Position numbers and translations under genes: made by a program
Notes under the pieces: generated by a model
The model's database searches: none
What the model was told of the DNA's origin: nothing
What the model saw: only the letters and a program-made list of their open reading frames with translations
Part shown: positions 33,729-33,975 of the stretch, piece after piece
Layout of the letters: every line of letters starts with the position of its first letter
Numbering within the stretch: the stretch's first letter is position 1
Assembly: GCA_016794445.1 (NCBI GenBank)
Contig: JAEUKC010000235.1
Location: 1-33,975 of the forward strand
Direction of reading: 5' to 3'
Origin: JADJMO01 sp016794445
GTDB taxonomy: Bacteria > Myxococcota_A > Polyangia > Polyangiales > JADJMO01
Length of the DNA stretch: 33,975 nt

Positions 33729-33975
33729 TGCGCGTGGCTTCGCTCCTCGTCCTCCTTGCTGGGTGCGCCTACGATTTCGATGGGCTGCAGGCGACCGAGG
33801 CCGGCGCGTCCGACGCGGTTGCCGATGGCGTCGCCGACACCCGCGCCGAGACCACGACCGACGCCGCTTGCACGAGCGCACCGGCGTCGTGCACGGACGC
33901 GGCCAAGACGTGCGCCGACAAGTGCCGCGCCGACCGAACCACCTGCGAGGGCGCCTGCGGCGGCAGCACCTCGTG
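33728..33975 (+). CDS. Cysteine-rich lipoprotein (partial; runs off right edge)
   Basis: The first 82 codons are present. The signal MRVASLLVLLAGC is short with a good LAGC lipobox (Cys13). An Ala/Asp/Thr-rich linker is followed by a cysteine-rich segment: TDAACTSAPASCTDAAKTCA then DKCRADRTTCEGACGG, with seven Cys within about 30 residues. Similar Cys-rich stalks occur at the start of myxobacterial surface lipoproteins that carry adhesion or FG-GAP/kelch-like domains further on, but that part lies outside the window. The ATG overlaps the previous stop (TGATG). Confidence 0.65.
   Translation, partial: MRVASLLVLLAGCAYDFDGLQATEAGASDAVADGVADTRAETTTDAACTSAPASCTDAAKTCADKCRADRTTCEGACGGSTS

Overview
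The window is very GC-rich, and third codon positions are almost all G or C. It looks like the chromosome of a large-genome myxobacterium (Myxococcota, most likely Polyangiales/Sorangiineae). That placement is inferred from content, not from a marker gene: many short lipoproteins with Ala/Pro/Ser-rich linkers after the lipobox, an AgmX/PglI-type C-terminal domain, a giant TPR protein, a membrane-anchored kinase-fold protein followed by a TPR/PEGA-type envelope protein, and an orphan ECF sigma factor. No rRNA, tRNA, CRISPR array or intact insertion element was seen. No gene-free stretch exceeds 300 bases; the longest (6149-6430, 7659-7885, 9171-9442) are described in the entries.

Left part (1-9442), accessory and metabolic genes: a lipoprotein with alternating poly-Lys and poly-Asp blocks (cut by the window edge); a membrane fatty-acid desaturase convergent with a 2,4-dienoyl-CoA-reductase-like SDR; a cysteine-rich Sel1-repeat lipoprotein convergent with a Suppressor-of-fused (SUFU) domain protein; an arylamine N-acetyltransferase; a diiron ferritin-like protein followed by a small lipoprotein; a decayed REP-type transposase fragment; two tandem paralogous lipoproteins; and an ECF sigma factor. 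Both convergent pairs end on one shared CTAG tetranucleotide.

Middle (9443-18960), partly housekeeping: a TPR protein, a TolC-family outer-membrane protein, an AgmX/PglI-like lipoprotein, then tilS-ftsH, then yebC, a secreted PHB-depolymerase-like esterase, a DUF99 (endonuclease dU-like) protein, ruvC and another lipoprotein. tilS-ftsH and yebC-ruvC are known bacterial linkages; here hpt is missing from the first, and an esterase and DUF99 gene sit inside the second.

Right part (19139-30547) is a single gene for a predicted cytoplasmic TPR-like solenoid of 3802 residues, with a super-repeat of about 306 residues that gains or loses roughly 80-residue modules. After a hairpin come a predicted transmembrane pseudokinase, a TPR/PEGA-type membrane protein and a Cys-rich lipoprotein, joined by TGATG overlaps into one apparent operon that runs off the right edge.

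The most general unexplained signal is regulatory. Ten genes have a TANNNT hexamer 6-11 bases before the start codon, mostly without a convincing Shine-Dalgarno sequence, which suggests leaderless or near-leaderless transcripts. Two of these hexamers form the arms of one inverted repeat between divergent genes at 2799-2831.
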